Shown here one piece after another: positions 24,349 through 31,234 of a DNA stretch of 42,020 bases. The position numbers were made by a program, and so were the translations under genes. The stretch comes from a virus. The stretch is from positions 1 to 42,020 of the IMG/VR virus record IMGVR_UViG_3300012920_000091; one strand, given 5' to 3'. Positions within the stretch are counted from its first letter, which is position 1, and each line of letters begins with the position of its first letter. The notes under the pieces are model-generated. The model ran no database searches. It had not been told where the DNA came from and worked only from the letters and a program-made list of their open reading frames with translations.

Positions 24349-25065
24349 ATGGCTTTACCTAGATTAAATGAGTCCCCTGAATATGAATTAACTATTCCTT
24401 CAATGGGTAGAAAAGTATCATTTAGACCTTTTCTTGTAAAAGAACAAAAAGTACTTTTAATGGCTTTTGAATCTAAAGATAAAGATCAAGTTTTAAAAGC
24501 TATGTTAAATACAATTAAGGCTTGTGTTGAACTACAAGATATAGAAGTAAGTACATTACCTACATTTGACATAGATTATATATTTACACAAATAAGAGCT
24601 AAGTCTGTCGGAGAAACGACAAATATTATGATTAAATGTGATTGTGAAGATAAACATGAAAATAAAGTAAGTGTTAATCTTAGTGATATAGAATTACCAT
24701 CAGGAATAAAAAAAGATGTTGTAATTCCATTAACAGATACAATTTCAGTAGGAATGAGGTATCCTACTTATAGTAATGTATTTAAAAATGTAAAAGAAGA
24801 TACTAGTGAAACTCAAATAGTTATGAATTTTCTTGTTAACTGCATTGATACAGTACAAACAGAAAATGAACTCATTAGTATGAATGATGAAATATATCAA
24901 GAAAAAATTAATTTTATAGAATCATTAAATTCAGAACAATTTAATAAACTAACTGAATATTTAAATAATGTACCTCAACTAAAAACAAGTGTTACATATA
25001 GTTGTGAAAAATGTGGAAAAGAAAATGTTCATGAATTAAAGGGATTAGAGGATTTTTTTTTATAA
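24349..25065 (+). CDS. 26: Baseplate hub / tail-assembly protein gp26
   Basis: 238 aa; T4 gp26 is 208 aa. The N-terminus YELTIPSMGRKVSFRPFLVK, EQKVLLMAFESKDKDQVLKA is the T4 baseplate gp26 family signature. Two Cys pairs (IKCDCEDK near residue 100 and YSCEKCGKEN near 224) could bind zinc. The gene ends GAT TTT TTT TTA TAA, that is, the slippery heptamer T TTT TTA in frame and directly followed by the stop. A second frame without a canonical start until near its end continues for 62 codons. AGGAG precedes the ATG by 7 bases. The next gene is the tape measure, as with tail-assembly chaperones. Confidence 0.85.
   Translation: MALPRLNESPEYELTIPSMGRKVSFRPFLVKEQKVLLMAFESKDKDQVLKAMLNTIKACVELQDIEVSTLPTFDIDYIFTQIRAKSVGETTNIMIKCDCEDKHENKVSVNLSDIELPSGIKKDVVIPLTDTISVGMRYPTYSNVFKNVKEDTSETQIVMNFLVNCIDTVQTENELISMNDEIYQEKINFIESLNSEQFNKLTEYLNNVPQLKTSVTYSCEKCGKENVHELKGLEDFFL
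25056..25062 (+). promoter_or_regulatory. Candidate -1 ribosomal frameshift site, U UUU UUA
   Basis: In the gp26 frame the codons are TTT (57-59) and TTA (60-62) preceded by T, the X-XXY-YYZ heptamer known from HIV-1 gag-pol, with the zero-frame stop TAA right after it at 25063. AAAGGG ends 12 bases upstream and AGAGG lies 4 bases upstream; internal Shine-Dalgarno-like sequences of this sort stimulate -1 shifting in dnaX. I see no convincing downstream hairpin. The T9 run could also slip during transcription. Confidence 0.65.
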
Positions 25066-25247
25066 ATCTTTCTCATGATAGTCTTGAAAATTATTATAGA
25101 GTAAACTTTCAGTTAATAAATGAATTAAATTACTCACTTAATGAATTAGAATATATGATACCATGGGAAAGAGAAATTTATATTACTATGCTTCTAGCAA
25201 GTTTAGAAGAAAAGAAACAAAGAGCTGAGCAAGGTCAAGGGATGTAA
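25062..25247 (+). CDS. Frameshift extension of gp26 (tail-assembly chaperone C-terminal part)
   Basis: About 61 residues in the -1 frame relative to gp26, beginning INLSHDSLENYYRVNFQLIN and continuing NELNYSLNELEYMIPWEREI, YITMLLASLEEKKQRAE to the TAA at 25245-25247. The frame opens at 25035 and has no ATG, GTG or TTG until the Met of YMIPW, near its middle, so it can only be read in full through a frameshift from gp26 or a non-canonical start. The PWEREIY followed by a charged helix resembles small tail-assembly proteins of other phages. Its place, between gp26 and the tape measure, matches the lambda G-T arrangement. It may correspond to the protein annotated as gp51 in some relatives, but I cannot confirm that. 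Confidence 0.65.
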   Translation: MNLSHDSLENYYRVNFQLINELNYSLNELEYMIPWEREIYITMLLASLEEKKQRAEQGQGM

Positions 25248-25249
25248 AA

Positions 25250-26911
25250 ATGGCAACATTAGTTGAAGTAAGTAGACAATTAAGTCAACAGGGATCAATT
25301 TTACAAGATACTAATCGAAGTATTGAAGAAATGTTGCGTGTTGTTCAAAATCAATTAAGTTTTTTTACTAAAAAAGAAGCTGGTGATCGACTTCAAAATT
25401 TAGAAGACGAAAGAGAACGACAGCGTGATTCTAGACCTCAAACTCCTATGTTAGAACGTCTTACAGCAGCAGTAGGAGGTCCAGCTCCAGGTAGCTTAAA
25501 AGATTTTTTTAGACAATTTGGAGCAGGATTTGCTGGTCTACTTGGTTTAGTTACTGGTGCAACTTTTGCTGCTCTTAGAAAATTACTTAAAGGAGGAATA
25601 GTATTATCAATCTTTCCTTTTATAAAAGATTTTGCTGATAGCTTAAGTACTGGTGTTATAGACGTTGTGGATGATTTTTTAGAAGATTTTTTAAAATTTG
25701 AAATGACTGAAGATCAAAAAAAGATAGTAAGATCAGCTTTAGGTGAAGGAATAAAAACAGCTGTTGTAGCAAAATTACTTGGTGCTGGTGTAAAAACATC
25801 ACTAATAGCTGGTGTAATAGGTGCAGCATTTGATGCCGTTTCTAAATTATTCCCTGACTTTGGAGAATATGTCGAAACAACATATAACGATGTTTTAGCA
25901 TGGTTAAGAGGTACTGGAGACGCTGGAATAGCTGCAGCTAATTTTATAGATAAAAATCCAGAATTAATGAAGACAGCGTTTGCAATTGCATCTGCTGTCT
26001 TAGTTACTAAATTAATTCCTGCTGCATTTACTTTAGGTGGAACTATTATAGCTTCAGTATTTGCTAAAATGGCTTTATTATTTGCAGGAGCTAAAGTAGT
26101 AGCTGGAGCAAGTGGATTAACATTACTTCTTGGAGGAAGTGCAATAGCATTAGTAACTGCTGGTGTTTTAGGATATATTTTTGAAGATGAAATAAAATCA
26201 ACTCTTAAATCATCTATGGATAAACTATTTGAAGGTATGGAAAGCGTATTGACTCAAATTAATGATTATGTTAATAGTACTATGGTAAACACTATAGACA
26301 AAATAAGAAATTTTGTATTAGGCATTGATATAGATCAAGTAGCTCCCGAAGTATTAGAACAAAAAGATCAAATTAGAGAACAGTTAAATCAATTGTATGA
26401 AGATCGTCGAAAAGCTATAGCGGCTGCTCTTGTAAATGCAGGAATTACAGGAGCAAATATTTATGACGCTGACAAAAGTAAAGAAAGAAATGAAATTGCT
26501 AATCGTATATATGAATCTTTTCAAGCTAAAGAAGATCAATTAAATTATGAACTAGATCTTATTCAACAAAGAATAGATATACAGGGTACTCAAAATAGAG
26601 AAATTCCTCTTATTCTAGGGGGTAAGTCAAAGTATAGTAATCCTATTAGTGATGCTAATCTACAACCTTTAGAATTAGAAACTTTTGGAAAAACTTTTGA
26701 CTTAGAAAATAATTTAGCTGGCCTTTCCAGTCAAGAATTGTATAACAAAAACCAAAATACATTTCCTTCTGTATCAGACCAAAGTCAAAATATTAATCAG
26801 CAAATTAACAATGTAGATTTAAATAATGAACAACGAATACTTGGAGAAAATTTTAGACATTTATTAAAGCATGGTTTTATTGGAGCTCCAGTAGTAGGAG
26901 CTGGACAATAA
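25250..26911 (+). CDS. 29: Tape-measure protein (gp29-like)
   Basis: 553 aa; T4 gp29 is 590 aa. The N-terminal 60 residues form a coiled coil (RQLSQQGSILQDTNRSIEEM, ENERERQR-like LEDERERQRDS). The middle alternates amphipathic helices with hydrophobic, Gly/Ala-rich segments near residues 85-135 (GAGFAGLLGLVTGATFAALR) and 240-315 (IIASVFAKMALLFAGAKVVA, LTLLLGGSAIALVTAGVLGY) that could enter the host membrane. Another coiled coil (DQIREQLNQLYEDRRKAIAA) and a Gln/Asn-rich tail follow. Length, layout and position right after the chaperone-like gp26 support a tape measure that sets tail length. It ends at a strong minus-strand terminator and faces gp32. Confidence 0.75.
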   Translation: MATLVEVSRQLSQQGSILQDTNRSIEEMLRVVQNQLSFFTKKEAGDRLQNLEDERERQRDSRPQTPMLERLTAAVGGPAPGSLKDFFRQFGAGFAGLLGLVTGATFAALRKLLKGGIVLSIFPFIKDFADSLSTGVIDVVDDFLEDFLKFEMTEDQKKIVRSALGEGIKTAVVAKLLGAGVKTSLIAGVIGAAFDAVSKLFPDFGEYVETTYNDVLAWLRGTGDAGIAAANFIDKNPELMKTAFAIASAVLVTKLIPAAFTLGGTIIASVFAKMALLFAGAKVVAGASGLTLLLGGSAIALVTAGVLGYIFEDEIKSTLKSSMDKLFEGMESVLTQINDYVNSTMVNTIDKIRNFVLGIDIDQVAPEVLEQKDQIREQLNQLYEDRRKAIAAALVNAGITGANIYDADKSKERNEIANRIYESFQAKEDQLNYELDLIQQRIDIQGTQNREIPLILGGKSKYSNPISDANLQPLELETFGKTFDLENNLAGLSSQELYNKNQNTFPSVSDQSQNINQQINNVDLNNEQRILGENFRHLLKHGFIGAPVVGAGQ

Positions 26912-26937
26912 AAAAAAAAAGGAGGCCGAAGCCTCCT
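26910..26937 (-). terminator. Rho-independent terminator of the gp32 transcript
   Basis: Read on the minus strand: a 7-bp stem AGGAGGC/GCCTCCT with a TTCG tetraloop, followed by a run of about 11 T. It lies 4 bases past the gp32 stop. On the plus strand the hairpin is followed by TCTAATTA, so it would stop the tape-measure transcript only weakly. The T-run includes the last two bases of the tape-measure gene's TAA stop codon. Confidence 0.9.
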
Positions 26938-26941
26938 CTAA

Positions 26942-27829
26942 TTAATCGTCTTTTGCAAGTTGAGCAAAATATGACATAGTATCATCTGGAGCTTCACTTA
27001 CTTGTTCAGCTGTTACAGGCTCTTTCGCAGGAGCCGGTTCATTAACCATAGCTTCTTGTTTCATAGTAGGAGCTCCCATAGCTGAAGTCTCTCCTAAAAC
27101 TCTTTCAAGTTTAGCTTTTAAATCATCATAAGATTTATAGTTAGTTGGATCAGTAAACTCATTAAGATTATGTAAGTTACTATATAACTCTTCAAGTTTA
27201 GGTTCATCACCTTTATACAAAGCAGAAGATTTATCAAACTCAGACTTATCATAGTTTCGATATCCTTCTACATTACGAATCTTTAATTTAAAGTCAGCAC
27301 CTTCCCAAAAGTCAAAAGGATTAACTGGATTCTCATCAGCAAATTGAGGCTGCATGACATCTATAATCTTATCAAAGATCTTCTTACCAAATTTGTAAAG
27401 AAATATTTTTCCTTCATTATGAGGAGCAGAAGGATCTTGAAGTACTAGAATATTAGTTACATAATGTAACCTTCGCTTTTGAGCTCTAGCTTTTTCTTTA
27501 TCAGAATCGTTTCCTGTATTCCATAATCTAGAATTAAGTTCTCCAACTGGATCAGATTGACCAATTGAAGTTAAACTGTTTTCAATATACCAAAGACCAG
27601 TTGGTCCTTTGAAAGCATGATCCCAATAACGAGCCCATGGAAGTTCTTGACCTTCCATTGCTGGTAGGAATCTAATAACGGCATAGCCGTTGCCTGCTTT
27701 ATCTACGGTAGGTTTCCAAATACGTTCATCATCATAGTTTTTCTTTTCGGTGGATCCACCTGCATTTTCTACTGCTTGAACTAATTTGGAGATTTGATCG
27801 CGATTGCGTTTTAAATTTTCTAATGACAT
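26942..27829 (-). CDS. 32: Single-stranded DNA-binding protein gp32
   Basis: 295 aa; T4 gp32 is 301 aa. The start at 27829 is chosen for its AAGGA ribosome site and the typical N-terminus SLENLKRNRDQISKLVQ; a longer frame upstream is spurious. The OB-fold core (GNGYAVIRFLPAMEGQELPW, RLHYVTNILVLQDPSAPHNE, GKIFLYKFGKKIFDKI) is followed by a Pro/Glu-rich acidic tail ending DDTMSYFAQLAKDD, which in T4 recruits other replication proteins. The protein contains no cysteine at all, so the T4 zinc site (His and three Cys) is missing; the matching region reads HAFKGPTGLWYIENSLTSIG. It has its own sigma70-like promoter and a terminator. Confidence 0.95.
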   Translation of the reverse strand: MSLENLKRNRDQISKLVQAVENAGGSTEKKNYDDERIWKPTVDKAGNGYAVIRFLPAMEGQELPWARYWDHAFKGPTGLWYIENSLTSIGQSDPVGELNSRLWNTGNDSDKEKARAQKRRLHYVTNILVLQDPSAPHNEGKIFLYKFGKKIFDKIIDVMQPQFADENPVNPFDFWEGADFKLKIRNVEGYRNYDKSEFDKSSALYKGDEPKLEELYSNLHNLNEFTDPTNYKSYDDLKAKLERVLGETSAMGAPTMKQEAMVNEPAPAKEPVTAEQVSEAPDDTMSYFAQLAKDD

Positions 27830-27868
27830 ATATTTTTTCCTTATATTAACTGAAGTATTGACTGTAAT

Positions 27869-27897
27869 ATTATACACTATATATGATCTCTAATCAA
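27869..27897 (-). promoter_or_regulatory. 32: Sigma70-like promoter of gp32
   Basis: On the minus strand TTGATT, a 17-base spacer, then a perfect TATAAT, 39 bases upstream of the gp32 ATG. It sits in the 94-base gap after gp33 and would give gp32 a strong separate transcript. Confidence 0.8.
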
Positions 27898-27923
27898 CAG
27901 AGATACCTATATTATATAGACAT

Positions 27924-28163
27924 TTACTCAAAAAAAGCAGAGTCTAATTCATTACTTTTTGGTAAAAAGTTTAACGACATTGCCTCTGCTTCAACTTTAC
28001 CTTTTATAATTGGACTAATAAACTTCTTTACGTCCTCGGGTTCAATGTCGTTTTGTTCACACAATAATAGGATTGCATCCATGTATGAAGTTTGTTTTTC
28101 AGCTACTGTTTCTTCTACTAGCTTTGTAAATTTATTTTTAGTTAAAAATTGATTTTCTATCAT
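27924..28163 (-). CDS. 33: Late transcription co-activator gp33
   Basis: 79 aa; T4 gp33 is 112 aa. The sequence QFLTKNKFTKLVEETVAEKQ, TSYMDAILLLCEQNDIEPED, VKKFISPIIKGKVEAEAMSL, NFLPK follows the short gp33 form I know from marine T4-like phages. gp33 binds the host RNA polymerase flap and links it to the sliding clamp so that late promoters fire. That fits the exact TATAAATA octamers before the virion genes here. The start is an ATGA overlap with the upstream gene, so the two are coupled. Confidence 0.8.
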   Translation of the reverse strand: MIENQFLTKNKFTKLVEETVAEKQTSYMDAILLLCEQNDIEPEDVKKFISPIIKGKVEAEAMSLNFLPKSNELDSAFFE

Positions 28164-28384
28164 TTGTGTAACCAGTGACTAATTAGATTAGAGAATCCAA
28201 TTTGCATTGTAGAACTCTCCTGTAACTGATTCCTAAATTTATCAATCTCATCAATTTGTTCTTGAGTGAGATCTTCAATATCTTCTATGTTATAATATTC
28301 ACAAACGTATTCATAAACACCGTCTGTAACTTCACGTTCGATATTGTCTTCCCATTTATGTATTCGATTCCATTCAAAGGTCAT
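28160..28384 (-). CDS. Hypothetical acidic protein upstream of gp33
   Basis: 74 aa, not recognised. It is acidic with aromatic residues in the first half (WNRIHKWEDNIEREVTDGVY, EYVCEYYNIEDIEDL), a charged helix (EEQID-like TQEQIDEIDKFRNQLQE), and a short end NLISHWLHK. Both ends overlap neighbours by ATGA (with the basic 209-aa protein upstream and gp33 downstream). The strict coupling to gp33 suggests a related transcription or DNA-binding context, which is inference. Confidence 0.7.
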   Translation of the reverse strand: MTFEWNRIHKWEDNIEREVTDGVYEYVCEYYNIEDIEDLTQEQIDEIDKFRNQLQESSTMQIGFSNLISHWLHK

Positions 28385-29010
28385 CTAGCTTTCCTTTTCT
28401 TAGTTATAGGTTTATCATAATAATCATCATGCATTTCTTGTGTCCAAACACCAACATCAGAATACCTGACTCCTACATCACGCTTCATCATACCTTTGTA
28501 TGGACCTTGAAAATGATAAGCTGGAGCTATACTCTTCCACTTAACTGTGTTACCTTGATCTTGACCATAGTAACTATCAACCCAATCACCAGTACGAATA
28601 TAGTGATCCATGTTACGAATATAACCATCAATAGAAGCTACTCTACCTTCAGCACCTTTAACATTAGCTCTTGCAGCACGTTTTTCTTCCGTACGGATCT
28701 CTTTACTATATTTAATCCACTCACGAACATTCTTATATGATAAGACATTATCATCTGGAAGATTAAGTACAGATGGATGAACATTTCTAGGTGCTTCACC
28801 AGAATTCTTTTTAGCAGCACGAGCTTTTGCTAAACGGTCACGCGCAGCTTGTTTTTGCTCTTCAGTCAAGACTCTCTTCTTACGAATCTTTTTAGTAGTA
28901 GCTACATAACCAACTTGAGCAAGAGCTGCAGCTTTTTTAGCAGCTTTAGTAGCTTTCATCTTGGCTACTTTAGCAGCCATTTCTTCTGGTGTTAACTTTC
29001 TTCGATTCAT
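28381..29010 (-). CDS. Basic conserved protein (209 aa)
   Basis: The start at 29010 is set by GAGGAG seven bases upstream. The first 75 residues are a very basic Ala/Lys-rich helix region (AAKVAKMKATKAAKKAAALA, DRLAKARAAKKNS), like DNA- or RNA-binding tails. Then comes an ordered domain with VHPSVLNLPDDNVLSYKNVR, EWIKYSKEIRTEEKRAARAN, VKGAEGRVASIDGYIRNMDH and YIRTGDWVDSYYG, and a basic end. I recall similar proteins in marine T4-like phages but no known role. It opens the 29010-27924 unit and has its own promoter (29043-29071). Confidence 0.75.
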   Translation of the reverse strand: MNRRKLTPEEMAAKVAKMKATKAAKKAAALAQVGYVATTKKIRKKRVLTEEQKQAARDRLAKARAAKKNSGEAPRNVHPSVLNLPDDNVLSYKNVREWIKYSKEIRTEEKRAARANVKGAEGRVASIDGYIRNMDHYIRTGDWVDSYYGQDQGNTVKWKSIAPAYHFQGPYKGMMKRDVGVRYSDVGVWTQEMHDDYYDKPITKKRKAR

Positions 29011-29042
29011 AGATCGCTCCTCAATTATTAACATTATAATTT

Positions 29043-29071
29043 ATTTTATATCCTTTTTAAAAAAAAGTCAA
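29043..29071 (-). promoter_or_regulatory. Early-type promoter with TTGACT box (family member a)
   Basis: On the minus strand: TTGACT, 17 bases, TAAAAT (or TATAAA with 15). It is preceded by TTTAATTG, part of a core shared with the sites at 30412, 32100 and 33866. The stop TGA of the upstream gene lies inside the TTGACT box. It drives the 209-aa basic protein, the 74-aa protein and gp33. Confidence 0.75.
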
Positions 29072-29322
29072 CAATTAAATACAAATGATTTTACATTTTC
29101 TACTCTAAAAGATCTAAATTCTTTTTTATTAAGATCAAAAGCTCGAATAATAGATTCATTAGGTTGCCTTTTTTTATCATCAGGCTTAGATTTTAATTCA
29201 GGTAAATGCTGTTCTTGAAGAGTACATAACATATCTCTTTCCTCACCATTTACTTTTGTAAACACTACACGACAATCACTTGTCTGTAAATGACTAATCA
29301 TTTCTTCACGATTAAAGCTCAT
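29068..29322 (-). CDS. DUF2693-like small beta-barrel protein
   Basis: 84 aa. The pattern CRVVFTKVNGEERDMLCTLQ, EQHLPELK near residues 17-44 and KKEFRSFRVENVKSFVF at the end is like the DUF2693 phage family (VxFTKxDGxxRxMxCTLxxxxLP ... RSFR). These are small single-domain proteins with an SH3-like barrel and no known function. The ATG has a GGAGA ribosome site (AGGAGAATATTATG) in the short gap after the 96-aa gene. Its stop codon forms part of the next promoter's -35 box. Confidence 0.7.
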   Translation of the reverse strand: MSFNREEMISHLQTSDCRVVFTKVNGEERDMLCTLQEQHLPELKSKPDDKKRQPNESIIRAFDLNKKEFRSFRVENVKSFVFNC

Positions 29323-29331
29323 AATATTCTC

Positions 29332-29622
29332 CTATATGTTAGAGTTTTTCATAGAATTAATTTCTTTAATTCTAAGTTTCAAATAATCAATAATAGTTTG
29401 AGGACTTGGATGAAAAAATTGCTTCATATCAAGTCTAGCTTCAATATTTTGTATTTCTTCTTGAAAAGCAGATTTCAACATTAAGTCTCTTCCAGTAACT
29501 GCAATTACTTGTTCTGATTCTGAATTCACAACTAAAGTTCTTTCTGAATGTGGTGCATCAAAATCTCTTTCGTATACAGTTTTACCACCATCAGGTGATT
29601 CATAAATTTTTTTGCTAGGCAT
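29332..29622 (-). CDS. Hypothetical protein (96 aa)
   Basis: Not recognised. The ATG at 29622 is preferred over an in-frame GTG four codons upstream, because GTGGGG precedes it at good spacing and that segment is the end of the previous gene. The first half is beta-prone (KIYESPDGGKTVYERDFDAP, RTLVVNSESEQVIAVTGRDL). The second half is helical and charged (EEIQNIEARLDMKQFFHPSP, QTIIDYLKLRIKEINSM). It lies in the run of small early genes between the promoters at 30412 and 29043. Confidence 0.65.
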   Translation of the reverse strand: MPSKKIYESPDGGKTVYERDFDAPHSERTLVVNSESEQVIAVTGRDLMLKSAFQEEIQNIEARLDMKQFFHPSPQTIIDYLKLRIKEINSMKNSNI

Positions 29623-29624
29623 GT

Positions 29625-29870
29625 TTAACCCCACTCTGAATCATACTCATTAGTTTCACGAACACGGTCACCATAATGCTCATTAAGATATTTTTCACCA
29701 TCTGTCCAGGCATTAATATTTTGACCTTCACTAAACTTATCCATAAAGTTAGTTTCAGTTTTACGAACACGAGTATTACGTTTAACTTTTTTGTTAAACT
29801 TAGCCCAGTGTTTTTTTAGAACAGCAATACGCTGTTCAGAAGTCATATTTTTTGTAATAGCATATCTCAT
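29625..29870 (-). CDS. Hypothetical basic protein (81 aa)
   Basis: The start at 29870 follows GAGGAG, which lies inside the last codons of the kinase-like gene; an ATG six codons upstream has no ribosome site. The first half is basic and helical (MTSEQRIAVLKKHWAKFNKK, VKRNTRVRKTETNFMDKF). The end is acidic with a GDRVRETNEYDSEWG tail. It was not recognised. It follows the kinase-like gene with the stop and start only one base apart, so the two are co-translated. Confidence 0.65.
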   Translation of the reverse strand: MRYAITKNMTSEQRIAVLKKHWAKFNKKVKRNTRVRKTETNFMDKFSEGQNINAWTDGEKYLNEHYGDRVRETNEYDSEWG

Positions 29871-29871
29871 T

Positions 29872-30405
29872 TTATACTCCTCTTTCATAATTTAAATTGC
29901 TAATCTTCATATCTAATAAACTCTTTTGCATCTCAGATTTTGTCTTTCCAGTATACTTCAGTCCAACTCTATTTAATAAACCATTTAATGTAGCTTGAGT
30001 TTCAACTATAAAATTTTTATACTCTATTTCAAATCTATCTTTTCTATCTTGTATAGAAGTTGGTCCATAATCTTCTAAATCAATATAAAAAAGATAACCA
30101 TGCGTATCTACAATATAATTTTGAGGATGATAATTATTAAGTGACCATTCACTATCTTTTAATACTACATCTTCATATATTATTTTCATTTCATCAGCAC
30201 GTGCAGGATGTCCTTTGATATATTCTGACTCATATTCTATTACCCAAGGTGAACTATATCCACATTTTGTTATTTTAAACTCAGGAATTAAAACTCTACC
30301 AAAAGATTCAGTAGAAATTTTTTCTAATTTATTTTTTAAAATTAGAAAATCTTCTTTGTTATGAAATTCATACCATTTTTTAATTTTAAAATTTTCACAA
30401 GTCAT
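29872..30405 (-). CDS. Small kinase-fold-like protein
   Basis: 177 aa. Residues 89-112 (LNNYHPQNYIVDTHGYLFYI followed by DLED) resemble the catalytic loop plus metal-binding loop of phosphotransferase/lipopolysaccharide-kinase folds: H-P-x-N near 93-96 and I-D-x-E-D near 108-112. The usual catalytic Asp before the HPxN stretch is not seen (Asn-Asn-Tyr instead), so activity is uncertain. The N-terminal 85 residues are short for a full kinase N-lobe. It is the first gene after the promoter at 30412. A 13-bp dyad (30408-30420) sits just before the ATG and no Shine-Dalgarno sequence is clear. Confidence 0.55.
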   Translation of the reverse strand: MTCENFKIKKWYEFHNKEDFLILKNKLEKISTESFGRVLIPEFKITKCGYSSPWVIEYESEYIKGHPARADEMKIIYEDVVLKDSEWSLNNYHPQNYIVDTHGYLFYIDLEDYGPTSIQDRKDRFEIEYKNFIVETQATLNGLLNRVGLKYTGKTKSEMQKSLLDMKISNLNYERGV

Positions 30406-30407
30406 AC

Positions 30408-30420
30408 GAAGAGCATCTTC
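30408..30420. promoter_or_regulatory. Dyad GAAGA-GCA-TCTTC between promoter and start codon
   Basis: A perfect 5-bp inverted repeat with a 3-base centre covers the -10 region of the promoter at 30412-30440 and ends 2 bases before the ATG of the kinase-like gene. It could be an operator or a small leader hairpin; it could also be chance. Confidence 0.35.
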
Positions 30421-30440
30421 TATTTTTAAATAAAAGTCAA
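30412..30440 (-). promoter_or_regulatory. Early-type promoter with TTGACT box (family member b)
   Basis: On the minus strand ATTAATTG then TTGACT, 17 bases, GATGCT. The -10 is poor for sigma70, but the whole block (TTGACTTTT, then TAGAAGATG) closely repeats the site at 33866, which argues for function. It follows the stop of the 87-aa gene and precedes the kinase-like gene. Confidence 0.55.
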
Positions 30441-30450
30441 CAATTAATTT

Positions 30451-30714
30451 TTAAGATTTATAGATTTTTTGAAGATGAGTTTCGAATGCTTCTACTTTTG
30501 TTAATCGATCAGGCCAAAGAATATATTCTTTTTCAGGATTCTTTTTTAAATTATTTAAAAGTGGTATTATAGCATTATATAATTTATCTAACTTAGTTTG
30601 AGTTACTTGAACTGTACCAGAAACAGTTTCAGCTTCTTTAGTAGCTTTTTGTACTGCTTCTAATTCAGTTTCATCTACAGCAGTAAATCCAAAGTCAAAA
30701 ATATCATTACTCAT
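30451..30714 (-). CDS. Small conserved acidic protein
   Basis: 87 aa. The N-terminus NDIFDFGFTAVDETELEAVQ looks like a short docking peptide. A helical domain follows (QTKLDKLYNAIIPLLNNLKK, EYILWPDRLTKVEAFETHLQ). From memory, similar proteins with an IFDFGFTAVDE start occur in marine T4-like phages; I know no function for them. It has AAGGA at the ribosome site and its own promoter with a consensus TTGACA upstream. Confidence 0.7.
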   Translation of the reverse strand: MSNDIFDFGFTAVDETELEAVQKATKEAETVSGTVQVTQTKLDKLYNAIIPLLNNLKKNPEKEYILWPDRLTKVEAFETHLQKIYKS

Positions 30715-30730
30715 ATAACTATTCCTTTTT

Positions 30731-30760
30731 ATTTTATATTTATCTAAAAGAATCTGTCAA
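30731..30760 (-). promoter_or_regulatory. Sigma70-like promoter, consensus TTGACA
   Basis: On the minus strand a perfect TTGACA (30755-30760) lies in the end of the 43-aa membrane protein gene, followed by TATAAA after 16 bases or TAAAAT after 18, then AAGGA and the ATG at 30714. A GATAAATA (one mismatch from the late octamer) overlaps it at 30737-30744. Confidence 0.7.
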
Positions 30761-30875
30761 TTACAGCAATAACAAATTCATATCCAACCCAACCAAAAAA
30801 CAATAGAACAGCACTAACTAATAATTTATTCATAATATCATTACTGCCATTATGTTTCCAACTTTTATCTTTCAT
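30744..30875 (-). CDS. Small membrane protein (43 aa)
   Basis: It begins with an ATGA overlap on the stop of the upstream membrane protein gene, with GGTGGAG as ribosome site, and ends in TAG. It has a polar start (MKDKSWKHNGSNDIMNK) followed by one membrane segment, LLVSAVLLFFGWVGYEFVIA, and a short basic end. The exact stop/start coupling and the clear membrane helix support a real gene. The function is unknown; it could be a partner of the two-helix protein encoded just before it. Confidence 0.65.
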   Translation of the reverse strand: MKDKSWKHNGSNDIMNKLLVSAVLLFFGWVGYEFVIAVIDRFF

Positions 30876-31234
30876 TCATGTTCTCCACCTGGATCTTCTG
30901 GATCCAATTTTACTTTTTTACCATTAATCCACATATGCTGTCTAGCTCTTGAAAAACTATGATAGCCATCTCTTTTCATAAAGAAATGTGGATTTCTTTT
31001 AGCTGTTTCAAAAGCAGCTACTGTTAAAACTATCGCAGCTAATAATATAGTATGTAAGATTGCAGTAGCTCCAAATATATACATCGAACCAAAATAACTT
31101 GAAAATGCTATACACCACATCCATGCAAGAACCTGCATAACCATATGTCTAGTATTTAAATCAGGAATATTTTTTAATGGATTTTTTTCATGATCCATTA
31201 CAATATTCCAACAATCAGTAATCCATTCTTTCAT
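30872..31234 (-). CDS. Two-helix membrane protein (120 aa)
   Basis: The start at 31234 (MKEWITDCWNIVMDHEKNPL) is preferred; a longer frame lies inside the upstream gene. Two membrane segments follow an amphipathic N-terminus: MVMQVLAWMWCIAFSSYFGS and ATAILHTILLAAIVLTVAAF. The cytoplasmic tail is basic (AKRNPHFFMKRDGYHSFSRA) and ends in an acidic GGEHE. I recall similar proteins in marine T4-like phages. The function is unknown. It overlaps the previous gene by 20 bases and the next by ATGA. Confidence 0.7.
   Translation of the reverse strand: MKEWITDCWNIVMDHEKNPLKNIPDLNTRHMVMQVLAWMWCIAFSSYFGSMYIFGATAILHTILLAAIVLTVAAFETAKRNPHFFMKRDGYHSFSRARQHMWINGKKVKLDPEDPGGEHE

Noticed and set aside
25065-25180. 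Downstream hairpin or pseudoknot stimulating the gp26 frameshift
   Set aside because: Only weak pairings are visible (such as CTTTC with GAAAG about 90 bases apart); not enough to claim.
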